DNA of 64,000 nt, from the NCBI GenBank assembly GCA_037349315.1, contig JBAIAC010000156.1:1054001-1118000 (forward strand), read 5' to 3'. The stretch comes from Chelydra serpentina (lineage: Eukaryota; Chordata; Testudines; Chelydridae). A model generated the notes under the pieces. The model ran no database searches. It was not told where the DNA came from and saw only the letters and a program-made list of their open reading frames with translations. The position numbers were made by a program, and so were the translations under genes. Below are positions 1-10,100 of this stretch, piece after piece. Each line of letters begins with the position of its first letter. The stretch's first letter is position 1.

Positions 1-130
1 GAGAACAGGCATTTGCATGGCACTTTTGTAGCTGGCATTGCAAGGTATTTACGTGCCAGATATGTTAACCATTCATATGTCCCTTGATGCTTCAGCCATC
101 ATTCTCGAGGATATGCTTCCATGCTGAAGA
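1..130 (-). repeat. Inverted copy of the hAT transposase C-terminal segment
   Basis: By eye this segment matches the reverse complement of about 585-718 for over 120 bases with scattered mismatches and few gaps, for example shared TTTTTGTAGCTGG-type and ATTTACGTGCCAGAT blocks. It could be part of this transposon family's normal fold-back structure or a rearrangement of two copies. The left end lies outside the window. Confidence 0.75.
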
Positions 131-1162
131 CATTCGTTAAAAAAATAATGCATTCATTACATTTGTGACTGAACTCCTTGGGGGAGAATTGTATGTCTCC
201 TGTTCTGTTCTACCCACATTCTGCCATATATTTCATATTACAGCAGTCTCGGATGATGACCCAACACATGATGTTCATTTTAAGAACACTTTCACTGCAA
301 ATTTCACAAAACGCAAAGAAGGTGCCAATGTGAGATTTCTAAAGATAGCTACAGCACTTGACCCAAGGTTTAAGAATCTGAAGTGTCTTTCAAAATCTGA
401 GATGGACGAGGTGTAGAGCATGCTTTCAGAAGTCCTAAAAGAGCAACACTCCAATGGAGAAACTACAGAACCCAAACCACCAAAAACGAAAATCTACTTT
501 GTGCTGGTGGCATCTGACTCAGTTAATGAAAATGAACATGTGTCAGTCTGCGCTGATTTGGATTCTTATCGAGCATAACCCGTCATCAGCATGGACGCAT
601 GTCCCCTGGAATGGTGGTTGAAGCATGAAGGGACATATGAATCTTTAGTGCATCTGGCACGTAAATATCTTGCGATTCCAGCTACAAAAATGCTATGAAA
701 ACGTCTGTTCTCACTGTCAGGTGACATTGTAAGCAAGAACTGGACAGTATTATCTCCTGCAAATGCAAACAAACTTGTTTGAGCGATTGCCTTAACAAGA
801 AGTAGGACTGAGTGGACTTGCAGGCTCTAAAATTTTACATTGTTTTCTTTTTGAATGCAGTTTTTTTGTACATAATTCTACATTTGTAAGTTCTACTTTC
901 ATGATAAACAGATTGCACTACAGTACTTGAATTAGGTGAATTGAAAAATACTATTTCTGTTGGGTTTTTTACAGTGCAAATAGTTGTAATCAAAACTAAA
1001 TATAAAGTGAGCACTGTACACTTTGTATTCTTTGTTGTAATTGAAATCAATATATTTGAAAATGCAGAAAACATCCACAAATATTTAAATAAATGGTATC
1101 CTATTATAGTTTAACAGTACAGTTAATCACGTGATTAATTTTTTTAATCACTTGACAGCCCT
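1..1162 (+). pseudogene. hAT DNA transposon copy with broken transposase (5' part cut by window edge)
   Basis: One frame runs 165-782 with in-frame stops at 414-416, 576-578, 696-698 and 780-782. It contains hAT transposase features: an ATALDPRFKNL motif and a C-terminal dimerisation region with CPLEWWLKHE, an HLARKYLAIPAT stretch and RLFSLSGDIV. After an AT-rich 3' region the copy ends near 1151-1162 in CTTGACAGCCCT, the reverse of a hAT-like CAGGGCTG terminus, beside repeated TTAATCA motifs. Bases 1 to about 130 are an inverted, diverged copy of about 585-718. The copy cannot encode an active protein. Confidence 0.85.
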
Positions 1163-1323
1163 ATTATTTATTTATTTGTATTACTTTAGCAACTCAGAGA
1201 CCTAGTTAAGGTCTAATTTAACTCTGTCATGCCACCTAAAAAAAACTCCTCCCCCTTTTTAACCCTTCCCATAAATAAACCCATTGAAATATATTTAGGA
1301 TCACAAGGGTAGGGGGATCATAA

Positions 1324-2393
1324 CAACATAAGAACGGCCATACTGGGTCAGCCCAATGGTCTATCTAGCCCAGAATCCTGTCTTCCGACAGTGGCTGGTG
1401 CCAAATGCTTCAGAAGGAATGAACAGAACAGGGCATTTTTGAGTGATCCATCTCCTGTCATCCAGCTCTAGCATCTGGCAGTTGGAGGTTTAGGGACACC
1501 CAGAGCATGGGGCTGGGTCCCTGACCATCTTGGCTGATAGCCATTGATGTACCTGTCCTCCAGGAACTTATCTCATTCTTTTCTGAACTCATTTATACTT
1601 TTGGCCTTCACAACACCTCCTGGCAACGAGTGCCACAGGTTGGCTGTGTGTTGCGTAAAGAAGTACTTCCTTGTTTTGGTTTAAACCTTCTGCCTATTAA
1701 TTTCATCAGCTGACCCTTAGTTCTTGTGTTATGTGATGGGGTAAATGCCACTTCCCTATTCACTCTCTCCACAGGAGTAATGATTTTAGAAACCTCTATC
1801 ATTTATATTGTGGCTTTATGACATTTTCTATCTTATTTTCTGTCCCTTTTCTAGTGGTTCCTAACATTCGGTTTGCTTTTTTGACTGAGGCTACACATTA
1901 AGTAGATTTTTTCAGACAACTATCCATGATGATACCAAGATCTCTTTCTTAAGAGGTAACAGCTAATTTAGACCCCATCACTTTATATATAGTTGGGTTT
2001 CATTTTCCGATGTGCATTACTTTTCGCTTATCAAGGTTGAATTTAATCTGCCATTTTCTTGCCCAGTCAGTGAGATGCCTTTTGTAACACTTCACAGTCA
2101 GCTTTGGACTTACCTAGCTTGAGTAATTTTGTGCCATCTGCAAATTTTGCCACCTCACTGTTCATCCCCTTTTTCCAGATCATTTATATGTTGAAGATCA
2201 CAGGTCCCAGTACAGCTCCCTGGCCCACTATTTCCCTCTCTCCACTGTGAAAACTGACCATTTATAACTTCCCTTTGTTTCCCATCTTTTAACCAGTCAC
2301 TGATCCACGAGAGGACCTTCCCGCTTGTCCCGTGGCTGCTTAGTTTGCTTAAGAGTTTTTGCTGAAGGACCTTTGTGACCATCAGGGTCCAAA
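1324..2393 (-). mobile_element. CR1 LINE, 5'-truncated, antisense
   Basis: Read on the minus strand, 2300-2200 gives reverse-transcriptase sequence (KLLSKLSSHGTSGKVLSWIS and DWLKDGKQREVING) and 1800-1610 gives the C-terminal part (NREVAFTPSHNTRTKGQ). It ends in the CR1 3' untranslated region at about 1324 (ACATAAGAACGGCC). Frameshifts and stops are common, so it is dead. Its 5' end is cut by the unclassified repeat that follows. Confidence 0.88.
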
Positions 2394-3340
2394 CACCCCT
2401 GGGGGACAATTGGGGGTCTGAACCCCAAAGAATAAGCAATTGAGTCATATACACGACTACTGTACTATAAAAGTGTATCGAGGAAAGTCTTTTATGAAAT
2501 CTGGTGACGCGCTGGTGATTAATATGACAGTGAAATGTCTGTATTAACACTTTGTGACACATTATGGATACTTACGGATATTAGGCTTTCAAGTCTGTGC
2601 CCAAAAAAAGGGATACAACTGTCTCCAATGTAAATTAAGCATTGTGGGATCAAAACAGTGGACGCCCCATCAAAGCATCAGGGGGATGAGAAGGCAATAG
2701 AAAGGTCATCCTGACTCTGGGGATAAAACAGTGAGTTTTGGGAAACTTGAGCAGAAGCAAAGAGCCATTCTGGGATCCATCAGCTGGGAGAACAAAGAAG
2801 GCAGCACTTTGTATCTATGGAAGATGGAACCTCTTGCTAAGGAAGCTGGAGAATGCCGAGGTCTTGTTTAGCCAGAGGCTGCTAGGGGAGCAGAGATGGC
2901 TAGAATGGGCAGCCAGGTGTCAGAGCGAGGAGGCTGACCTGGAGCAAAAGAAACTTGTTGACCAGGACAAATGCAGGCAGCACGAACAGCAGAGAGGGAC
3001 AAGAGAAGCCCATGGGACCCAGGAGGAGGAGGGCCTAATGACGTGCTGGATCAGGGGTTAGCCAGCAACCAGATGTGAGTATGCTGGACCCCATCACGCT
3101 GCCTGTAGCCTGGATCATTGTGGGCCCTAAAGGTTGTTCTGGGATTCGGAAAGTGGGAAGTGTTCTTTCTTGGTGTTTGTTATTTTCTGTACTGATATGA
3201 CAGAGTTGATCCCGAGGATGCTCAGGTATAAGCCTGCCATGGCCAGACTCAGTGCTCGAGGGGTTGAACCCTTATTGGGGAAACTGAGTCAGTGCAGAGT
3301 GTGTGTGTGGCGCAGCTAAGAGATGCTGTGGGCCAAAATC
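2394..3340. repeat. Unclassified interspersed repeat
   Basis: This block abuts the 5' break of the CR1 copy. It contains a short open frame (2738-3061) rich in Glu, Gln and Arg that resembles no protein I recognise. Features such as TGGGGATAAAACAGTGAG recall an abundant turtle repeat, but I cannot assign it to a class or find terminal repeats. It may be an LTR or a non-autonomous element. Confidence 0.4.
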
Positions 3341-3369
3341 TGCTGGGAGCGGTCACTAATACAGTTTAC

Positions 3370-3482
3370 ACCAAATTAACTGTAAAAATGTAATAAGAAA
3401 AGCCAAAAAGGAGTTTGAAGAACGGCTAGCCAAAAACTCAAAAGGTAATAACAAAATGGTTTTTAAGTACATCAGAAGCAGT
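3370..3482 (+). mobile_element. CR1 LINE ORF2 fragment
   Basis: The frame from 3388 reads NVIRKAKKEFEERLAKNSKG followed by NNKMVFKYIRS, the CR1 ORF2 linker between endonuclease and reverse transcriptase. Only about 110 bases are recognisable. Confidence 0.8.
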
Positions 3483-3865
3483 TGTGTTTTCTGCCTTTGT
3501 AGCCTCACTAATCAACCTGAGCACTTCACAATCTCAATCAGCATCCTGGTCAGGTGGTGGGTGGCATATCCCTACTGTTGTACTCTTAGTGCTCCAGGAG
3601 GGAGTTTCTATCTATAGAGGTTCCATGGCACAGCTTCATTTATTCAAGATTTCCACTTTCTTTGACTCTATATAGTGTTTTCTATATAGCTTTCTTTCCC
3701 ATATAGTGCCACTCTCCCACTGGCATGACCTACTCCGTCATTCCTGTGTATTTTGTACCCTGGTCTTACCGTGACCCACTGATTATCCCCATTCCACTAC
3801 GTTTCCATGATGCCTATTATATCAATAGCCTCATTTAATGCCGGGCACTCTAGTTCACCCATCTT

Positions 3866-3940
3866 AGTCAAAAAAGCTAACAATGTTAGGAACCATTAGG
3901 AAGGAGATAGCTAATAAGACGGAAAATATAATGCCACAAA
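3866..3940 (+). mobile_element. Short CR1 fragment (reverse-transcriptase C-terminal region)
   Basis: The bases encode, with one lost base, the CR1 block KKAN-(R)-MLGTIRKEIANKTENIM. This suggests two pieces of one + strand CR1 (with 3370-3482) separated by deletion or insertion. Confidence 0.65.
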
Positions 3941-4620
3941 ATAAACCCTAGAAGCCTTTCAGAGAATGCCACCATGGGAGTCCTTGACTTTAATCTTTTA
4001 TCTAGAAGCCTAAATCTGGCCGCCAGGACCTCTGTCCTACCTTTCCCTATGTCATTGGTACCTACATGTACCACCATCACCAGCACTGATGTCTCATGTG
4101 ATCAGCAACCTTTGCACCCAGAAGGCAATTTACCATGCGGTTCTCCTGGCCATCACAAATCCAACTATCTATCAACTCCCCCATTACTATTACCTGGATC
4201 TTCCTAGTAACTGGGGTACCCCTGCAAGGGGATACCACAACTTCATCTGGAAGAGGGTCCCCACTATGGAATTGTTTCCCTCTGCTCCAGCTTGATGTTC
4301 TCCTTCCCTGAGACTTTCAGTCTCCATAACAGAACAGAAGCTGTCAGATTGGGGGTGGCGACACTTTATTGTGCCCCTGAAAGTCTCCTCTGGGTGTCTC
4401 TCTGTCTCCTTTAGCTCCTCCAGTTCAGCCACGTGGCTCTCAAGAGCCTGTACTATGTCTCAGTGGGCCGTGAGCTGCTTGTCCGTGTGCACACAAACAT
4501 CACCGGCCCATGCTGCGTTCCGTGCAATAAACTGCTCTGTGGCTAGACTTCTGGCTGCATTATTTTTACTCTTGCAGGGTTGTGGGTTTTTAGGGGGGAA
4601 CGTTATTGGCTGAAGTTTAG
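3941..4620 (-). mobile_element. LINE (CR1/L2-type) ORF1 remnant with SGNH esterase-like motif
   Basis: Minus-strand translation of 4086-3886 contains VVHVGTNDIGKGR followed by LLDKRLKS and FSERLLGF, the GTND block of SGNH/GDSL-like esterase domains known from ORF1 proteins of CR1 and L2 LINEs. Upstream on the minus strand (4432-4190) is a Glu-rich segment (MAELEELKETERHPEE) like an ORF1 coiled coil. Frames are broken. The catalytic GDS block is not visible, so the domain is partial. Confidence 0.65.
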
Positions 4621-5230
4621 CATATGTTTGTTAGGTGGGTTGGGTTTCTCTTTCCCTACCTCCCCGCCCCCCATTTCTTTGTGAGGAGGCTTTGCTAGCA
4701 GCCTTCTGGTAGTTAGCTTATAGTCTGTCAGCCTCCTCCCCCGCTGCTAAACTCTCCTTACCTGGGTAGCTCACTCCATCTTGTACTCCCTCACTGTCGC
4801 CGGGCGCTCTCTGCTCAAGAACCAGACTCGGAAGAAATGCTTCTCATACTCCCTCTCAAAACTCCCTCATTTGCTTAGGAGCTGGCTTTTAAAACCCCTG
4901 TTCTCCCAGAGTTAGTCCTATCCTTCTTGTCAAGGGGACCTAAAGGGGTCATGGACCAAGGGATAGCAGCAGGCTAGAGCCTCGTTAGGAAGCTCTCAGC
5001 CTGCCTAGCTGGCTGGTTGACTCAGCACAGAGCCCCCAAAACGCACCACACTATAATCCTCAAGCACGCAAGCAAGCTAACAGACAAACCCACCCCAAGG
5101 ATCACATAGTTTCTCTTCCTTCACCTGGAGTACGCCCATGCCAAACCCTCCGCCGTTTGCCTGCTCCTGTGTGCTCCTCTCCCTCGAGCTGTACAGAGAC
5201 CACTAACTCCCTGATCTTTGTGGTGACGCT
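4621..5230. other. Non-coding stretch, probably LINE 5' region plus unassigned DNA
   Basis: Nothing coding is seen. The CT-rich text, for example CTCCTGTGTGCTCCTCTCCC, resembles the antisense 5' region of the ORF1-bearing LINE to its left, but I cannot place a boundary. Confidence 0.35.
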
Positions 5231-5234
5231 TCTA

Positions 5235-5315
5235 TCTATGTGTCTCAGTCAGGCTTGAACCCAGCACCTTTACCGCTAAACAGGTGAACCTGGAGCAATT
5301 GAGCTAAAGGGCTGG
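5235..5315 (-). mobile_element. tRNA-derived SINE head or tRNA pseudogene
   Basis: On the minus strand a box A-like TAGCTCAATTG (plus-strand 5296-5306) is followed by a box B-like GGTTCAAGCCT (plus-strand 5250-5260). These are internal RNA polymerase III promoter elements. The region between is too long and unpaired for a functional tRNA, so this is a SINE or pseudogene. Confidence 0.6.
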
Positions 5316-5508
5316 ACACCACAGCAGACTCATAAACCACTTACAAGAACTGGCCACGAGAGGGGGCCATAGACCCACACTGCAGGTTACATACAGCACA
5401 GATCACATTGGTCATTAAATTGCTGCTGTAGCACAATGCAAACTTTTGCCACCCATAGGTCATTTTACCATTTGGTGGGTAGGGGGGCAGTTGGAAGGTG
5501 TCTGAGAG

Positions 5509-5697
5509 TATCATAGAATCATAGAATCTCAGGGTTGGAAGGGACCTTAGGAGGTCATCTAGTCCAACCCCCTGCTCAAAGCAGGACCAATCCCCAATGT
5601 TTGCCCCAGATCCCTAAATGGCCCCCTCAAGGATTGAACTCACAACCCTGGGTTTAGCAGGCCAATGCTCAAACCACTGAGCTATCCCTCCCGCCTA
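5509..5697 (-). mobile_element. tRNA-derived SINE with CR1-like 3' tail
   Basis: On the minus strand the element starts with a tRNA-like head (box A TAGCTCAGTGG, box B GAGTTCAATCC) and ends in the CR1 3' end (GGTCCCTTCCAACCCTGAG then ATTCTATGATTCTATGA). The shared tail is the known way a SINE recruits CR1 reverse transcriptase. A second copy is at 38088-38560. Confidence 0.85.
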
Positions 5698-5849
5698 TAT
5701 CCCTCCATCCCTATAGTAGGGATGGGGTATATATCTAATTGCCTCTAGATCACCAGTAGGAATCCCAGTCCAAAGGAATTGCCATAATAGGTGAACATAG
5801 TCGATGGTCTGCCGCCTCTTATGTGTTATTTGTATTATCATAGTGACCA

Positions 5850-6330
5850 GCAGCCCCAGGCAGGGACCGGGACACCACAGTGCTAGGTGCTGCAGAGACA
5901 CAGACTAAAAACACACTCCCTGCCCTAAAGAGCTCACAATCCCAAGCCACGTCTACACTCCGGGCGCTCCAGCGGCATAGTTACGGTGCCACCGCTATGC
6001 TGGCGTCACTCCACGGTGTGGAGGCCGACTACGGCAACGGAAGGGGTTTTCCCATCGGGGTAGGGACCCCACGTCCCTGAGCGACGATAGCTAGGTCGAC
6101 AGAAGCGTTCTTCCATCAGCCTGGCCGCGTCTACACCTGGGGTTGGGTCGGCCCAGATACGGCGCTCAGGGGTGCGCATTTATCAGCCCCCTTAGTGCTG
6201 TAGCTATGAAGTGCACAGCGGGGCCAAGTATAAGAGAGGCGATAACAGATGGACACAGATGGGCCAGGACAAGGAAAGGATGAGGCAAACCTGGTCAGCA
6301 TGATAGGGGGGTGGTATCCCATGGCCAGAA
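5850..6330. mobile_element. SINE-like repeat split by a short inverted-repeat transposon
   Basis: Flanking text is an interspersed repeat (GTGCTGCAGAGACACAGAC, then AGAGCTCACAATC on the left; AACAGATGGACACAGATGGG to GGTCAGCATGATAG on the right). The continuation across the insertion is what I recall of this family. The insert occupies about 5947-6223. Confidence 0.6.
5947..6223. mobile_element. Short inverted-repeat DNA transposon (MITE-like), 277 bp
   Basis: It starts CCACGTCTACACTCC and ends in a diverged inverse of this (AAGTGCACAGCGGGG). CCAAG occurs directly on both sides (5942-5946 and 6224-6228), a plausible 5-bp target-site duplication. It has no coding capacity. Confidence 0.55.
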
Positions 6331-6359
6331 CCAGATGTGTCAGAGGAGGGTGTAGGAAA

Positions 6360-6940
6360 TGCCCTTCCCTATAGGGGGTTGTGGGGACAAGGGGGGGGGG
6401 GGCTTCTCTATAGGGCCAGTGTGTAGGTCCTCCTCTCTCTATAGGGGTCAGTGGGGAAATTCCCTTCTCTATAGAGGCAGTGTGGGGGATTCACCTCTCT
6501 CTATAGGGGTCAGTGTGGGGTCCCCATCTCTCTATGGGGGATGGTGGGGGAATGCCCTTCACTATGGGGCACTGTGTGTAGTTCCCTTCTCTCTATAGGG
6601 GCAGTGTGTGGGATTCCGGGCTCTCTATAGGGGACACAGTGGGGGTTCCCTTCTCTCTATAGGCAACACAGTGGGGGTTCCCTTCTCTCTATAGGGGCAG
6701 TGTGTGGGATTCCGGGCTCTCTATAGGCGACACAGTGGGGGTTCCCTTCTCTCTATAGGCGACACAGTGGGGGTTCCCTTCTCTCTATAGGGGCAGTGTG
6801 TGGGATTCCAGTCTCTCTATAGGCGACACAGTGGGGGTTTCCTTCTCTCTATAAGGGCAGCGTGTGGGATTGCCGTCTCTCTACGGGGAACACAGTGGGG
6901 GTTCCCCTGTCTCTATAGGTGCCAGTGGGGGAATGCCCTT
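6360..6940. repeat. 32-bp minisatellite upstream of the TRIP10 promoter
   Basis: CTCTCTATAGG motifs start at 6621, 6653, 6685, 6717 and 6749, an exact 32-bp spacing. Two alternating unit types are seen, one with GGCAGTGTGTGGGATTCC and one with CGACACAGTGGGGGTTCCC. About 18 units are present, more diverged at the left. It stops where the GC-rich promoter begins. Confidence 0.9.
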
Positions 6941-7151
6941 CGCTCTGGGGCCGTGTGGGGTGTCCCCGGGCCGGGGCTGGGCGGGGTCCCTGTCCCTTTA
7001 AGGAGCAGGGGGCGGGGGCCCGCCCGGCCCAGCGGCAGGAGGCAGCGCCGCGCTGGGATGTTGTGAGCCCGGAGCAGGAGGCGGCGGCGGCGCAGGCGGA
7101 TCCGGGCCCGGCCGCGCTCTGACCGCAGCGGGGGGAGCGGGCGCCGCCAGC
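6940..7151 (+). promoter_or_regulatory. TRIP10: GC-rich TRIP10 promoter and 5' UTR
   Basis: This short GC- and CpG-rich block directly precedes the TRIP10 start codon. It has Sp1-type GC boxes at 6979-6986 (GGGCGGGG) and around 7008-7018, and no TATA box at a useful distance. A CCCTTTAAGG at 6994-7003 is one mismatch from an SRF CArG box, but that may be chance. The transcription start cannot be placed by eye. Such CpG-island promoters are typical of broadly expressed genes. The block is bounded by a 32-bp minisatellite on the left and, past exon 1, a 34-bp minisatellite on the right. Confidence 0.7.
7058..7066 (+). other. Possible two-codon upstream ORF (Met-Leu-stop) in TRIP10 5' UTR
   Basis: An ATG TTG TGA triplet series lies 86 bases upstream of the TRIP10 ATG. 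It is in the 5' UTR only if transcription starts to its left. The main ATG has a good context (A at -3, G at +4). Regulatory relevance is unknown. Confidence 0.3.
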
Positions 7152-7175
7152 ATGGACTGGGGCACCGAGCTGTGG
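7152..7175 (+). CDS. TRIP10: TRIP10 exon 1, coding part (residues 1-8)
   Basis: Encodes MDWGTELW, the near-invariant start of CIP4; the paralogues begin MSWGTELW. The ATG sits in a strong initiation context (GCCAGC-ATGG). The exon ends after a whole codon and is followed at 7176 by a consensus GTGAGT donor. The residues form the N-terminal lead-in to the first F-BAR helix. If the donor were not used, the frame would stay open far into the intronic C-rich minisatellite, which is a composition artefact. Confidence 0.95.
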
Positions 7176-10100
7176 GTGAGTGGGGCCGGGCTGCGGGGCC
7201 CCAGCGCCGCGCAGGGCTCCCCGGGGGCAGCCCCCCAACTTCTCTCCCTCCCCACCCGGGCCAGCCCCCCAACTTCTCTCCCTCCCCTCCCGGGCCAGCC
7301 CCCCAGCTCCCTTCCCCCCAGCTCCCTTCCCTCCCCACCCGGGGGCAGCCCCCCAACTTCTCTCCCTCCCCACCCGGGCCAGCCCCCCAACTTCTCTCCC
7401 TCCCCACCCGGGCCAGCCCCCCAACTTCTCTCCCTCCCCACCCGGGCCAGCCCCCCAACTTCTCTCCCTCCCCTCCCCACCCGGGCCAGCCCCCCAACTC
7501 CTCTCCCTCCCCTCCTCTCTCCGGCCAGCCCCCCAGCTCCCTTCCCTCCCCACCCGGGCCAGCCCCCCAACTCCCCTTCCTGCCCCCCCCAACTCCCTTC
7601 CCTCCCGGGCCAGCCCCCCAACTTCTCTCCCTCCCCACCCGGGCCAGCCCCCCAACTCCTCTCCCTCCCCTCCTCTCTCCGGCCAGCCCCCCCAGCTCCC
7701 TTCCCTGCCCCCCAACTCCCTTCCCTCCCCACCCGGGCCAGCCCCCCAACTCCTCTCCCTCCCCTCCTCTCTCCTCTCCCTCCCCTCCCCACCCGGGCCA
7801 GCCCCCCCCCAACTCCCTCCCCTCCCCACCCGGGCCAGCCCCCCCCCAACTCCCTTCGCTCCCCACCCGGGCCAGCCCCCCCCCAACTCCCTTCCTCCCG
7901 GCCTGCCACCAACTCCCCCCACCCGGGCCAGCCCCCTAATTCCCTTACCTCCCCACCCGGGCCAGCCCCCCAATTCCCTTCCCCCTGGCCTGCCACCAAC
8001 TCCCCTCACCCGGGCCAGCCCTCCAACTCCCTTCCCTCCTCACCCGGGCCAGCCCCCCAACTCCTCTCCCTCTCCTCTCCCCCCTTGGGCCAGCCCTCCC
8101 AACTCCCCTTCCTCCCCTCCTCTCTTGGGCCAGCCCCCCCAACTCCCCTCCCTCCTCCCTCGGGCCAGCCCCCCAACTCTTCTCTCTCCCCTTCCCCCCG
8201 GCCTGCCAAACTCCCCCCACTCCCGGGCCAGGCCCCCAATTCCATTCCCTTCCCTCCCCTCCTTCCTCGGGCCAGCCCCCCAATTCCTCTCCCTTCCTTC
8301 TCTCTGCCCCCGGCCTACCCCTCAACTCCTCTCCCTTTCTCCGAGGCCATCCCCCAACTCCCTTCCTCCCGGCCTGACACCAACTCCCCCACCAGGCCAG
8401 CCCCCAAACTCCCCCTTTCCCTGCCCCCAGGCCAGCCCCCCAACTCCTCCCCCTCGGGCCATCCCCCCAATTCCTCTCCCTTCCTTTCCTCCGTCCCCGA
8501 CCTGCCCCCCAACTCTCCCCTTTCCCCTGGGTCAGGCCCCCAACTCTCCCCTGGGGGAAGGCCCCCAACTCCCCTCACCTCCCTTCCCCTCGGGCCAGCC
8601 CCCCGCAACTCCCTTCACCCGGGGGCTGGCTTCCTCCGTCCTCGCCCCCCCCCCCCCCGCCCCATATTCCCTGGGATTGGTGCTAGGCTTCCTCCGTCCT
8701 CGCCCCCACCCATATCCTCAGTCTGGGGTCCCCATTATTTCCCTCTCCCTCCAGTTCCGTCCTTTCCCCAGTTCCTGGGTGCCTATTCCCTGTAGCCTGG
8801 TTTTCTCTCCCCCCATCTAAGCCCCATTTCCTTTTTCTTGTGATCATCTCCCAAACCCTTCGCTCTTCCCTTCTCCTCTTCTTACCTCCCTGTTCCCCTC
8901 TCCCCCTTTCCACTGGGGCTGCTTCTCCCTCCCCTGGCCCAGCTTAGCTCTGACTTTCTCCCAGCCCTGGTGATGGGGGGAGAAGGCGGGAGCCCTTATT
9001 TCCATCCAGCACTCAGTGTGGGGTGGGTGTTTCCCCCTCCTCCCCCAGTGGATGGACAAACTTCCTGGGTACGGAATTCCCCAGCCTTGTTATGGGGCAT
9101 GTGTGTTGGGGTGTATATGTGATGTCATGTAACTGATCCCCCAACCCAACCCCCCCCTTTAGATCCTCTGGGATGGTGGAGTTGCAAACTGTGGGATGCA
9201 CTTTACCCCCCCCCCCATATGCCTCCTGTATGAACCCCTTTTGTTGGTGCCCCCCAGATCACAAAAATAGAGACTCACCCTGATTTTAAAGCAACATTCC
9301 TAGTCTAGATCTTAAGTGTTCACACTGATACATTGCTGCAAGCACTTTATTTTTTTTGGGGGGGTGTTGTCTCAGTAGTGGGGGGGTTGCTATCCATTTT
9401 TGCACGGGGGAGGGCCACACTTTTGATTTAATCCCTTCCTTGTGATAGGTTTGTAATGGGGCTTCTGTGGAGAGTTGGCTTTGAATCTAATTCAGGGCAG
9501 AGTTCTTCCTGACCCTAGACTGTGTGTGTCAATTTCTTCTCTGTATGGCCCTTTGGGCTAAGAGTTTGCACGTGTAACTCTACTGTGTAGTTTTCTCCCA
9601 GTAACATTTTTGTTAAGCTCCAGAAGTTTCTTTGCTGTTTTGGGATCATGGCTTCCCTTAGGCGAGGGGTGGGGGCAGAGGTGCGGGAACTAGGGGTGCG
9701 GTAGCACCCCCTGCCTTGAAGTTTCTATCAATGGTTTTCAGCGCCCCCACTATAAAAATTGTTCAAACGCCACTGGGGGAGGGTGGGTGGATAGGAAGCA
9801 TTTGAAAAACTGCGCTTGGCCTCTGAAAGGAGTTGGTCTGCTTCTAATCTGGTTAATCTCAAATTTTTCTACAGGCGGCCTCACTTGAGTAAAAAATCTC
9901 CTGTGTTGCTTTTTGGTAGGGGGAGGAGTTATCGGTGCCCACCCCTGCCTGGGCAAAAGCAGCTGTGGCTGGGAGTGCTTGCCCTGGGCGAGGGGGGAAT
10001 ATGGAGACTCCCAGATGTTTGTTGCTCTTATCTGTCTGTCCTACAGATCTTGGCTTGCTCCTGCCTATATGAAATGAGGACTCCCTTTATAATGCATGCC

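Noticed and set aside
165..416. A small host gene
   Set aside because: It is part of a hAT transposase frame with stops at 414, 576, 696 and 780.
2738..3061. A novel 107-residue protein gene
   Set aside because: It lies inside a dispersed repeat, has no recognised domain, splice context or clear start, so I kept it only as a repeat observation.
5235..5697. Functional tRNA genes
   Set aside because: Box A and B are present, but the cloverleaf does not form, the bodies continue into CR1-like or SINE sequence, and there is no terminator at the right place.
6849..8009. Gly/Trp/Arg-rich long frames on the minus strand
   Set aside because: Same minisatellite read backwards; no domain, simultaneous open frames, composition artefact.
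6360..8610. Regular 32- and 34-bp repeats resembling a CRISPR array
   Set aside because: Units are contiguous with no unique spacers, the host is a vertebrate, and there are no cas genes.
7152..8820. Open frames of over 500 codons on the + strand starting at or near the TRIP10 ATG
   Set aside because: They are Pro/Ser/Leu-rich translations of the 34-bp C-rich minisatellite, open in several frames at once, and a consensus donor ends exon 1 after codon 8.
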